19,446 nucleotides of DNA. It comes from Methanobacterium sp. GTDB lineage: Archaea > Methanobacteriota > Methanobacteria > Methanobacteriales > Methanobacteriaceae. Under the pieces are notes generated by a model. It ran no database searches, was not told the origin of the DNA, and saw only the letters and a program-made list of their open reading frames with translations. This document shows positions 7,997-15,089 of this stretch, piece by piece. The DNA lies in the NCBI GenBank assembly GCA_015661405.1, contig JACWMK010000040.1, positions 1 through 19,446 of the forward strand. Reading direction: 5' to 3'. Numbering within the stretch: position 1 is the stretch's first letter; every line of letters starts with the position of its first letter. Both the position numbers and the translations under genes were made by a program.

Positions 7997-8144
7997 TAGC
8001 ATAACAGAATTAATTAACATGCTATCTAAGAAAAATATTTCATTCAATGAGAAAAGACGAGTACTCGAATTTCTATCAGAAAGATTACGAGTCTTAGAGA
8101 AAGATTCAAAAATTAAAAACTCAATTCCAAAATCTAAGAAATGA
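7968..8144 (+). CDS. Small helical protein, 58 residues, unrecognised
   Basis: An ATG-started ORF giving MKNQAPTPFNSITELINML and then a strongly helical charged stretch (about residues 25-50, including KRRVLEFLSERLRVLEKD) that could pair as a coiled coil. The tail is lysine-rich. There is no clear ribosome-binding site, and a stop codon directly precedes the ATG. It follows the broken 7842 ORF and overlaps its reconstructed end, so it may be translated by coupling. Function is unknown; given its decayed neighbours it may itself be a remnant. Confidence 0.4.
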   Translation: MKNQAPTPFNSITELINMLSKKNISFNEKRRVLEFLSERLRVLEKDSKIKNSIPKSKK

Positions 8145-8199
8145 TGAAATAGAATAAATCCAAGCCAAAAAAAAAGGAAATTAATCTTATGCTTCTATA

Positions 8200-8331
8200 A
8201 TGAAGATAATAGAAACTGATATTGACTTCCTCTTTAAAAATGAATTACGCGAAATTATCTAAGAAAATACAGTTAATATCTGTAATGAATTAACGATCAT
8301 GGCCGAATCCCTTTTTATCCGCCTCCAATAA
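8200..8331 (+). pseudogene. Small ORF with an in-frame stop
   Basis: From the ATG at 8200 the frame reads MKIIETDIDFLFKNELREII, meets a TAA at 8260-8262, and continues in the same frame as ENTVNICNELTIMAES followed by LFIRLQ to a second stop at 8329-8331. The two halves together would make a helical protein of about 43 residues; a single G-to-T change of a GAA codon would explain the break. The 3' part overlaps the left arm of the first strong hairpin (8296-8308). I do not recognise it. It is short, so chance continuation of the frame is possible. Confidence 0.3.
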
Positions 8332-8351
8332 AATTTAATATTCGGCCTGAT
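8296..8351 (+). repeat. Strong bulged hairpin, 12 base pairs
   Basis: ATCA-T-GGCCGAAT (8296-8308) pairs with ATTCGGCCTGAT (8340-8351), 12 pairs with one unpaired T at 8300 and a 31-base loop. The GC-rich stem stands out in this AT-rich genome. It lies six bases before a second hairpin of similar build. Confidence 0.6.
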
Positions 8352-8357
8352 AATAAA

Positions 8358-8390
8358 TACTGGAGTTCCTCAAAAGGACTCCAGTATCTT
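8358..8390 (+). terminator. Hairpin followed by T-rich tail
   Basis: TACTGGAGTTCCT (8358-8370) pairs with AGGACTCCAGTA (8375-8386): 12 pairs, one unpaired T, and a CAAA loop. The sequence after it is TCTTATTCTT. On the plus strand this resembles an intrinsic terminator for the small ORFs upstream; it could equally be part of a folded RNA or an end of a decayed mobile element. Confidence 0.5.
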
Positions 8391-8543
8391 ATTCTTACCA
8401 AAAACATTTAATTCACTATTTAAAATTAATTTTGAAATAAAGGTAATTAAAAAAAATATTAGAAATTACATATTAATTATTCCAAAAATTTAAAACCTGA
8501 CAAATTGATTATCAACTTACTTATTTTAACATTTTAAACGACT

Positions 8544-8602
8544 TCTAATCTATTTTAATCTATCCTCTGTAGTTGTTGTAGAATATAATGATATAGATTA
8601 GA
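8544..8602. repeat. 10-base inverted repeat upstream of the thioredoxin promoter
   Basis: TCTAATCTAT (8544-8553) and its perfect complement ATAGATTAGA (8593-8602) are separated by 39 bases. The unit AATCTAT also recurs directly at about 8557-8563. It ends about 22 bases before the TATA-like element of the thioredoxin gene. It could be an operator or an old insertion scar. Confidence 0.35.
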
Positions 8603-8624
8603 TTTATATGGTTTTATCGACAGA

Positions 8625-8640
8625 TTATAATATATAAAAT
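8625..8640 (+). promoter_or_regulatory. TATA box for the thioredoxin gene
   Basis: TTATAATATATAAAAT is a good archaeal TATA-type element. A start of transcription about 25 bases downstream would fall just before the GGAG ribosome-binding site at 8666-8669. Confidence 0.45.
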
Positions 8641-8679
8641 AAATTTTTTATTCTAATTATAAAATGGAGAGTGAAAAAT

Positions 8680-8946
8680 ATGGTAGTAAAAGTTGAAGTG
8701 TTTACATCCCCATCTTGCCCTTACTGTCCCATGGCTGTAGAGTTAGTGGAAGAAGTGAAAAAAGAAATGCCAGATGACTTAGAAGTTGAAAAAATAGATA
8801 TAATGTCAGATCGGGAAAAAGCCGTTGAATACAATCTCATGGCAGTACCTGCTATAGCATTGAATGGTGTAGTTAAATTTGTCGGTGCACCTACTAAAGA
8901 AGAGTTAGTTGAAGCCTTGAAAGCTGAATTAAGTGAACAAAAATAA
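8680..8946 (+). CDS. Small thioredoxin/glutaredoxin-like protein
   Basis: A thiol-disulphide redox protein with a thioredoxin fold reduced to the glutaredoxin size. The active site is CPYC (C13-C16) right after the first strand, and the cis-proline lies in MAVPAIA. The sequence resembles the characterised Methanothermobacter protein Mt0807 as I remember it. I start it at the ATG at 8680 (88 residues, MVVKVEVFTSPSC), since GGAG (8666-8669) is ten bases upstream. The in-frame GTG at 8671 would leave only one base between the site and the codon. It is followed 42 bases later by cbiD. Its physiological reductant and targets are not shown by the sequence. Confidence 0.93.
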   Translation: MVVKVEVFTSPSCPYCPMAVELVEEVKKEMPDDLEVEKIDIMSDREKAVEYNLMAVPAIALNGVVKFVGAPTKEELVEALKAELSEQK

Positions 8947-8988
8947 ATTTATTTTATAATAAAATATAATAATTTTTTTTTAGATTAA

Positions 8989-10077
8989 ATGGCAGATAAA
9001 CTTATAAATAAAAAGGAACCGGATTATGGGATTACCACCGGCACCGCCGCTACTGCAGCTGCAATAGCTGCATTTAAAGTTTTAAATAAAAAGGTGGATA
9101 AGGTAAGAATTGAAACTCCTATTGGGAATCTAGATATTGACATTGAAAACTCACAGAAGTTAACAGATGTTCATGGAAGAGCATCTGTAATAAAACAGTC
9201 ATATCATGACCCTGATGTAACTCGTAACCTAGAGATCTTCGCTGACATTAAAATCACAGATAAAACTGGGATAATCATAACTGGGGGTGAAGGTGTAGGG
9301 GTAGTCACTAAACCGGGACTACAAATTCCAGTGGGTCAACCTGCTATAAATCCTATCCCACAGAAAATGATCAGAAGTAATTTGGAGAGTTTACTTCCAC
9401 CGAATAAAGGGGTGGAAGTAATTATATCTGTTCCTCGTGGTGAGGAAGTCGCAGTGAAGACTCTTAACCCTAGATTGGGAATTATGTGTGGCATATCTAT
9501 TTTAGGAACCACTGGTTTAGCTCGGTCCATGAACTTGGAAAGCTACCAAAAATCATTTAAATGTCAATTAGATGTGGCAGTGGCTGAGAAGTATAAGGAA
9601 CTTGTTTTTGTACCGGGTAATATTGGAGATAAAATCGCCCGAAATATTTTGGATGTTGATGATGATCAGATAATCCAAATGGGAAATTTAGTGGGTTACA
9701 TGCTCCATGAAGCAAGCGAAGCGAATGTTGAACAATTAATTCTCTTAGGGCATGCTGGAAAAATTATTAAAATTGCTGCTGGGATTTTCAATACTGAACA
9801 TCGTATAGCTGATGGTCGTAGAGAAATAATATCCACTCATGCTGCACTGCAAAATGCTTCATCTATTCTTATTAATCAAATTTATAATTCAAATACTACA
9901 GAAGAGATGATAGATCTTTTAGATGAAGTTAATTTGGTTGAAACTGTTTTTAATAGTATTGCTGAAGCTGTGAAAGAGAGATGTCAAGATAAATATCATG
10001 GTGAGTTGGATGTTGTTATAGTGAAGATGGATGGTACTGTTTTAAACTCTAATCATAGTGTATCTTTTAAAAATTAA
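8989..10077 (+). CDS. cbiD: Cobalt-precorrin-5B C1-methyltransferase
   Basis: A step of anaerobic (early cobalt insertion) corrinoid synthesis, needed in methanogens for the methyl-transfer cofactor. It has 362 residues, a normal length. The N-terminal family motif is GITTGTAATAAA (14-25); the cysteine often found there is alanine. GVGVVTKPGLQIPVGQPAIN follows at 102-121, then GIMCGISILGTTG (164-176) and GHAGKIIKIAAG (254-265). No ribosome-binding site precedes the ATG; AT-rich TATA-like sequence lies about 20-40 bases upstream, so a leaderless transcript is possible, or it may be read through from the thioredoxin gene. No other cobalamin genes lie in the window. Confidence 0.93.
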   Translation: MADKLINKKEPDYGITTGTAATAAAIAAFKVLNKKVDKVRIETPIGNLDIDIENSQKLTDVHGRASVIKQSYHDPDVTRNLEIFADIKITDKTGIIITGGEGVGVVTKPGLQIPVGQPAINPIPQKMIRSNLESLLPPNKGVEVIISVPRGEEVAVKTLNPRLGIMCGISILGTTGLARSMNLESYQKSFKCQLDVAVAEKYKELVFVPGNIGDKIARNILDVDDDQIIQMGNLVGYMLHEASEANVEQLILLGHAGKIIKIAAGIFNTEHRIADGRREIISTHAALQNASSILINQIYNSNTTEEMIDLLDEVNLVETVFNSIAEAVKERCQDKYHGELDVVIVKMDGTVLNSNHSVSFKN

Positions 10078-10233
10078 AATATTCAAATACATTTTTCTTT
10101 TATAAAATAAAAATTTATATTTAGAAGTTATTTAATTATCAATAATTTTATTTAAAATAAAAATTTTTAATGTTATTTAAATTAAAATAATAATTAACAA
10201 TTTTATCCTATTTTTTGGGTGGTTAAAAAAATT

Positions 10234-11304
10234 ATGAACGTGTGTATTTTAGGTCATTATCCCCCCCATATTGGTGGTGTATCATCTCATACTTACCTTC
10301 TCTCTCAAGAGTTAGTTAAAAGGGGTGATAATGTAATTGTATTAACTTACCCTCACCAGGATATTCATGATTATGATGGAGTGCATGTTGAAACTGCTCC
10401 TACCATTAATATTAAAGGTTTAAGGGGATTCTTCTTTTTCATATCCGCCACTTTAAAATTAATTAGCATCACCCGTAAATATGATATCGATCTAGTACAT
10501 GCCCATTACTTATTACCGCCTGGTTTAATCGCTATTTTAGCTAATATTTTTACCCGTCGAAAGACAGCGGTCACAGTGCATGGTTCGGATATTAATATTT
10601 TAGCTTCTAATCCACTTTTAAGAATACTTATAATATATGTGCTTAAAAACACGGATTATATAGCAGTGGTTAATGAACCCATTAAAGAAAAAATTATTAA
10701 ACTCCATATTAACGATTTGGCGGATAAGATAATGGTTACTCCTAATGCAGTGGATGTGGAGAAATACAAACCTGATAATGATACTAATTTCATCGAGGAT
10801 ATGAAACTTGATAAGAATAAGCCTTTAATTTTATTTGTTGGTAATCTTGTTCCTCAGAAAGGTTTAAAGTATCTTTTGGAAGCTAAAAAAATTTTAAAAA
10901 CTGATGCTCAGCTGGTAATTGTGGGAGATGGACCTTTAATGATGAATTTAAAGGAAATGGTAGTAAATGAGGATATTAAAGATGTGTTTTTCACCGGTGC
11001 ACGGCGGGATATTGATAAAATTATGCCTGCAGGTGATGTTTTTGTCCTGCCCAGTACTTCCGAAGGATTCCCTATAACTTTACTGGAGGCATTTGCTGCG
11101 GGATTACCCGTGGTAGCTACCAATGTAGGGGGTATACCAGGATTAGTTACTAGTGATATTGGATTAGTAGTGGAATCCTGTGATCCCATAGCTTTAGCAA
11201 GTGCGTTAGATAAAATGTTAATGAATGATAAATTAAAAGAGAGGATGGGTAATGCTGCCCTTAGGAAATCCCGGGAATATTCTACATTAAAAATACCTTA
11301 TTAA
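10234..11304 (+). CDS. Glycosyltransferase family 4
   Basis: A retaining GT-B glycosyltransferase that probably moves a sugar from a nucleotide donor onto a lipid, glycan or protein. The N-terminal acceptor domain has GHYPPHIGGVSSH (7-19) with the glycine pair, and HGSD is at 116-119. The C-terminal donor domain has GNLVPQKGL (204-212), GDGPL (231-235) and the E-x7-E motif in SEGFPITLLEA (E277 and E285). I choose the ATG at 10234 (356 residues), 11 bases after GGGTGG; the in-frame GTG at 10219 lies within that site. The end, REYSTLKIPY, stops about 15-20 residues earlier than many relatives, so the final helix may be lost. It stands alone between cbiD and moaC; acceptor and sugar are unknown. 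Confidence 0.88.
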   Translation: MNVCILGHYPPHIGGVSSHTYLLSQELVKRGDNVIVLTYPHQDIHDYDGVHVETAPTINIKGLRGFFFFISATLKLISITRKYDIDLVHAHYLLPPGLIAILANIFTRRKTAVTVHGSDINILASNPLLRILIIYVLKNTDYIAVVNEPIKEKIIKLHINDLADKIMVTPNAVDVEKYKPDNDTNFIEDMKLDKNKPLILFVGNLVPQKGLKYLLEAKKILKTDAQLVIVGDGPLMMNLKEMVVNEDIKDVFFTGARRDIDKIMPAGDVFVLPSTSEGFPITLLEAFAAGLPVVATNVGGIPGLVTSDIGLVVESCDPIALASALDKMLMNDKLKERMGNAALRKSREYSTLKIPY

Positions 11305-11530
11305 AAAATAAATGTTCAAAATGAAGAGTCAAAGATAAATAGATTAAGGTTCTCGCTTATATTTGTAAAATTCATGCAAGTATAAAAAAAGATAGGGAAG
11401 TACTAGAAATAAGAAAGGAGATAAAAAATTTAAATAAACATTTAATTTTTAGATGATTAAATAAAAAAAAATAATAATCACAGTAAAGTAGAAATGTTTA
11501 TGAAAATATTATTTTTTGGTAAATAATTAG

Positions 11531-11545
11531 GAAAAGTATTACTAT
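11531..11545 (+). promoter_or_regulatory. Promoter-like repeat, copy 1
   Basis: GAAAAGTATTACTAT, found again at 11697-11711. It looks like an archaeal BRE (purines) plus TATA-like core. A start about 25 bases downstream would fall at about 11570, right where the folded element begins. Confidence 0.35.
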
Positions 11546-11569
11546 TAAATGTGAAAAATTGAATAAAAA

Positions 11570-11667
11570 AAATCTGGGAATCGGGGATTTATGAATCCGA
11601 TATACATTAAAATAACGTCTATTAATTCTTTTCCAGATCCCTTAAAGTACCCTTAACGGTACCTTAG
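11570..11667 (+). ncRNA. Candidate structured RNA
   Basis: Three stems can be drawn. A long-range pair ATCTGG (11572-11577) with CCAGAT (11633-11638) encloses a local hairpin ATCGG (11580-11584) with CCGAT (11597-11601), extended by ATT/AAT. After these comes TAAAGTACC (11643-11651) with GGTACCTTA (11658-11666), nine positions with one mismatch and a six-base loop. The region is richer in G and C than the surrounding gap, has no ORF, and follows a promoter-like element. It does not match a tRNA, a C/D box RNA or a riboswitch I know. Strand is inferred from the promoter-like element and is uncertain. Confidence 0.3.
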
Positions 11668-11696
11668 CAAAATTTTATAATCTGAAAATATTTTAA

Positions 11697-11711
11697 GAAA
11701 AGTATTACTAT
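11697..11711 (+). repeat. Promoter-like repeat, copy 2
   Basis: Exact copy of the 15 bases at 11531-11545, 166 bases away. The two copies flank the folded element, so they could also be direct repeats left by an insertion. Nothing folded or coding follows copy 2 closely. Confidence 0.35.
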
Positions 11712-11930
11712 ATCGAAGATTTTAGTAAATTAAATTTTTTTTAATAATTTTACTTTATTTTAAAACTTTTTTCATTTACAATAATTAATATAAACAGTTA
11801 AATGAATAAAATAAATAATAATTTGAATCATTATTTTATTTAACCTATAAAATTTTAATGATGATTTACAAAATTTGAAATTTTTTAAATACTTAGAATT
11901 AACCTAATTTATATGGAGTAAATGTATATT
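11712..11930 (+). other. Gene-free stretch before moaC
   Basis: Together with 11305-11530 this makes a gap of about 620 bases without a gene. Here there is only AT-rich sequence, including an AT-only imperfect hairpin near 11805-11840. A TATA-like element TTTTTTAAATACTT (about 11880-11893) is the likely moaC promoter; transcription would begin close to the GGAG at 11915-11918. In 11305-11530 I see no convincing ORF beyond an ATG-less open stretch of about 37 codons. Confidence 0.4.
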
Positions 11931-12401
11931 ATGGCAAATAAATCTTTAACTCACCTTTCATCTAAGGGTGTACGGATGGTGGAAGTGGGTGATAAACCCG
12001 TCACTAGTAGAACTGCAGTGGCTAGGGGTAAAATATATTTAAAGAAGAATACTATTAAATTAGTGGAAAATGATGAGATTAAGAAGGGTAATGTAATAAC
12101 CACCGCCCAAATAGCTGCTATAAATGCTGTGAAATCAACTCATCATCTTATACCATTATGTCATTCTTTAAGGATTACCGGGGTTGATGTGGATTTCCAA
12201 GTTGAAAGAGATTATATTATGATTACTGTTAATGTGAATTCTATGGGTAAGACTGGAGTGGAGATGGAAGCATTAACGGGTGTTAGTGTGGGTCTTTTAA
12301 CTGTTTGGGATATGGTGAAGAGTGTGGAGAAGGATGAACATGGACAGTATCCATCTACACTTATTTCAGAGATTGAAGTTGTTAAAAAAATGAAGGAATA
12401 A
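11931..12401 (+). CDS. moaC: Cyclic pyranopterin monophosphate synthase
   Basis: Converts the MoaA product 3',8-cyclo-GTP to cyclic pyranopterin monophosphate in molybdopterin synthesis, used for tungsten or molybdenum formylmethanofuran dehydrogenase. The hallmark KSTHHLIPLCHS is at about residues 68-79, GKTGVEMEALTGV at 106-118, and the catalytic aspartate and lysine lie in WDMVKSVEKD (D127 and K130, matching E. coli D128 and K131). The start is either ATG 11931 (156 residues, MANKSLTHL, the usual distance to the LTHL motif) or ATG 11922, three bases after GGAG (11915-11918). I prefer 11931. No other mo-cofactor gene is present. The helicase gene begins nine bases after its stop. Confidence 0.94.
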   Translation: MANKSLTHLSSKGVRMVEVGDKPVTSRTAVARGKIYLKKNTIKLVENDEIKKGNVITTAQIAAINAVKSTHHLIPLCHSLRITGVDVDFQVERDYIMITVNVNSMGKTGVEMEALTGVSVGLLTVWDMVKSVEKDEHGQYPSTLISEIEVVKKMKE

Positions 12402-12410
12402 TGAATCGTT

Positions 12411-14477
12411 ATGGAGTCTATAAAACCTGAGATTAGAGGTATATTGAAGGAGAGTTATCCTCAAATAAAGGAATTGAATCCCGCTCAGAATGCTGTGGTG
12501 GATGCGGGTTTTCTGGAGGATAATCATAATTATATTATAGCTATACCCACTGCTAGTGGTAAAACATTATTAGGTGTGATGGCTGCATTAGATACTATTT
12601 TGAAGGGAGGTAAAGTCGTATATTCAGTGCCATTGATATCTATTCAGAATGAGAAGCTTAAGGAATTTAAGAAATTTGAAAAATTTGATATTAAAGTGGG
12701 TAAGCATCCTTCTTCTTCTGATTTGGCAGTGATGGTTTTTGAATCCTTTGATTCTATTACTCGTTTTTCATGGAATACTTTAAGTGATGTTGATCTTTTG
12801 ATTGTGGATGAGTTTCATATGATTGGTGAATACAGCAGGGGTCCTACTATTGAATGTGCACTCACCCGTTCACATATATTGAATCCGGGGATGCGGATTA
12901 TAGCTCTTTCTGCTACCATTAAAAACATGAATGAACTTGCAACTTGGTTGGATGCACATGTAGTGGAACATGTTTTCCGACCTGTGCCTCTTTATAAGGA
13001 CGTTTTAAATATTGAGGAGATGGAAGTTAAGAATAAGAATGATGTGATTTTGCAGGTTTTGAATCATTCTATCACGGAATCATCTCAAATATTAGTATTC
13101 GTCTCCACCAGAAGATTTACCGAGTCATTGGCTAATTATATATCAGGTAAAATAAAGAAGAATCTACCATTGGATAAGAAGGATGCATTTGAACGAGTAG
13201 CTGAGAAAATTTTAGATGTACCACGTAGGCGAGGGTCAAGACCCACTAGTGTTTGTTTGAAGCTTGCCGAATGCATACGTGAGGGAGTCGCGTTTCATCA
13301 TGCTGGTTTGTTTGATAAGCAAAGGGAGATAATTGAGGATGAATTCCGAGCGGGTAATCTGTTAATGATTACCGCTACTCCTAGTTTAATGTATGGTGTG
13401 AATTTACCATCCAAGAATGTGGTGATACGGGATTATACTCGTTGGACTAGTCAGGGACCGCAACCTATACCAGTATTTGATTATGAACAAATGTCCGGTC
13501 GAGCGGGGCGTCCTGGTTATGATGATGAAGGTTACTCTTATTTAATAGCTAAAAGTGTGGATGAAGCATATAATTTGAAGGATCATTATATTTATGGTGA
13601 GATTGAAGCCACTAACTCTAAGTTATTGGAGAATAAGGATGCAGTTTACCGGCAGATTATTTCACAAGTTGCTAGTAGATTATCTAAAACACCTGATGAG
13701 GTGCAAAACTTTTTTAAGGAAACATTTTATGGATTTCAAATGTGTAATAATGAGATTTTAAGCGTTTATACTGCTGATAGTATGGAGTATGAGATAAATG
13801 AAGCGTTAGAGTTTCTAATACATCATGGTATGATTAAACCCACCCCGGATGGTTTAAAAACTACTCCATTAGGTACATTGATTTCTAGAACTAATTATAG
13901 TGTAGAAACAGCGGTGAGGCTTAAAGAATACACTACTCGTCATACACAACTAGATATTTATAGTTTAATTTATGAGATTAGTAAAACTCCGGATATTATA
14001 CCTGTTTCATTTAAGGGTAGGAAGAATAAAGAACCAGTGAGGGATAAACTGAACACCAAAGGAGTTTTTGTAGTGGAGGTGGGTAATAAAGAAGCTACTG
14101 CAGCTACTTTAATGGAATGGATTGAGGAACATACGGAATATGAGATTGAAAATGCATTCAATGTTTATGCTGCCAGCACCCGCCGTACAGCCTATGATGC
14201 ATCTTTACTGGTTAAATTTTATAAGGAGATGTGTGAGATTTTAAATATTTATGGGTATACTCAGGAGTTGGAGTTACTCACTGCCCGTTTATATTATGGT
14301 GTTAAAGATGAACTTATACCATTAGTAGTTGGTGTGAAACGTTTAGGCCGTAAACGAGCACGTGAACTGGTTAAAGTCTTCGGAACAGATTTAAGTAATG
14401 TATCTGAGAATGAATTAATCCGAGTTGAGGGTATTGGACCTAAAATTGCTGAATCTATAATCAAAAAATATAAATGA
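12411..14477 (+). CDS. hel308: Hel308-type ATP-dependent DNA helicase
   Basis: A superfamily 2, Ski2-like 3'-5' DNA helicase that acts on stalled or forked replication structures. The 688-residue length is typical. Motifs in order: Q-motif region NPAQ (23-26), Walker A IPTASGKT (45-52), motif II DEFH (133-136), motif III SAT (167-169), FHHAGL (295-300), motif V around TPSLMYGVNLP (323-333), and motif VI QMSGRAGRPG (360-369). A winged-helix and ratchet region follow, then a helix-hairpin-helix tail (about 640-686, with IRVEGIGPKIAESI). It starts nine bases after moaC with only a weak GGA, so it is probably coupled to moaC translation. Motif II has F where relatives often carry V, I or A. Confidence 0.95.
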   Translation: MESIKPEIRGILKESYPQIKELNPAQNAVVDAGFLEDNHNYIIAIPTASGKTLLGVMAALDTILKGGKVVYSVPLISIQNEKLKEFKKFEKFDIKVGKHPSSSDLAVMVFESFDSITRFSWNTLSDVDLLIVDEFHMIGEYSRGPTIECALTRSHILNPGMRIIALSATIKNMNELATWLDAHVVEHVFRPVPLYKDVLNIEEMEVKNKNDVILQVLNHSITESSQILVFVSTRRFTESLANYISGKIKKNLPLDKKDAFERVAEKILDVPRRRGSRPTSVCLKLAECIREGVAFHHAGLFDKQREIIEDEFRAGNLLMITATPSLMYGVNLPSKNVVIRDYTRWTSQGPQPIPVFDYEQMSGRAGRPGYDDEGYSYLIAKSVDEAYNLKDHYIYGEIEATNSKLLENKDAVYRQIISQVASRLSKTPDEVQNFFKETFYGFQMCNNEILSVYTADSMEYEINEALEFLIHHGMIKPTPDGLKTTPLGTLISRTNYSVETAVRLKEYTTRHTQLDIYSLIYEISKTPDIIPVSFKGRKNKEPVRDKLNTKGVFVVEVGNKEATAATLMEWIEEHTEYEIENAFNVYAASTRRTAYDASLLVKFYKEMCEILNIYGYTQELELLTARLYYGVKDELIPLVVGVKRLGRKRARELVKVFGTDLSNVSENELIRVEGIGPKIAESIIKKYK

Positions 14478-14487
14478 AAGAGAAATT

Positions 14488-15015
14488 ATGACTTTAATTT
14501 CTAAATTAAATTCTAAAAGTAAAATCACTAAAAATGAATTGTTAATCCTTATTAAAGATGAAGCTGTTGAGATTGATATTGAAAAGATTATGAAAGCTAC
14601 TATCTTCTTAAGGGAGGATGCTAAATTTATGCAGTCTCCTTATCGGGAAGATTATATTGAACGATTCTCTAAAGCATTTTTCGTGAGAATAATAAATGTT
14701 AAAAGTGATACTAGTGATTATAAAGGTTATGTTAACATTGATAAGTTAATGGATTTTTTAGAATCTTTGAATAAACTTTTAAGTGCTGCGAATAGTGAGG
14801 ATGAAGAGTGTTTTTTGAAGATAGCTGGTATTATCGCTACTTATACTACTTTTATTAAAGAGGAATCTATTCATCCTGTTGGCACTAAATTTCCCGGTGG
14901 ATTACAATTAGAGTATAGTAATGGTAAATATTTATGTCCAGTTAAGGAGAAGCAGTTGAATAATCCGAGTGCTCTCTGCAGATTCTGTGTATCAATACAA
15001 GATAAAAATGTATAA
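14488..15015 (+). CDS. UPF0305 (DUF2115) family protein
   Basis: A 175-residue soluble protein of unknown function found in methanogens. The family signature is in the last third: HPVGTKFPGG (129-138) followed by YLCPVKEKQ and NNPSALCRFC, giving cysteines C150, C164 and C167 (C-x13-C-x2-C), which with H129 could hold a metal ion. The N-terminal 110 residues look helical. The ATG follows the helicase stop by ten bases, with AAAGAGA as ribosome-binding site, so it is likely in one operon with moaC and hel308. The partner genes hint at, but do not prove, a role near DNA repair. Confidence 0.85.
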   Translation: MTLISKLNSKSKITKNELLILIKDEAVEIDIEKIMKATIFLREDAKFMQSPYREDYIERFSKAFFVRIINVKSDTSDYKGYVNIDKLMDFLESLNKLLSAANSEDEECFLKIAGIIATYTTFIKEESIHPVGTKFPGGLQLEYSNGKYLCPVKEKQLNNPSALCRFCVSIQDKNV

Positions 15016-15030
15016 AATTACTTTAATATG

Positions 15031-15089
15031 TTTTTTTTTTTAGATAATGGAAATGATTTATAAGTTTTAGAAACTCAAACATAAAAAAA
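15031..15089. terminator. Convergent terminator tracts
   Basis: A run of ten T at 15031-15040 follows the UPF0305 stop on the plus strand. A run of seven A at 15083-15089 gives oligo-T right after the hsdM stop on the minus strand. The two transcription units face each other across 74 bases. Confidence 0.55.

Noticed and set aside
8671..8679. GTG start for the thioredoxin, adding three residues
   Set aside because: Only one base separates it from the GGAG site, while the ATG at 8680 has a normal spacer and matches the family N-terminus.
11305..11460. Open stretch reading DREVLEIRKEIKNLNKH after the glycosyltransferase
   Set aside because: About 37 codons without ATG, GTG or TTG at a sensible place and no ribosome-binding site; probably chance in AT-rich DNA.
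11805..11840. AT-only imperfect hairpin before moaC
   Set aside because: Made only of A and T runs; such pairing arises easily by chance at this base composition.
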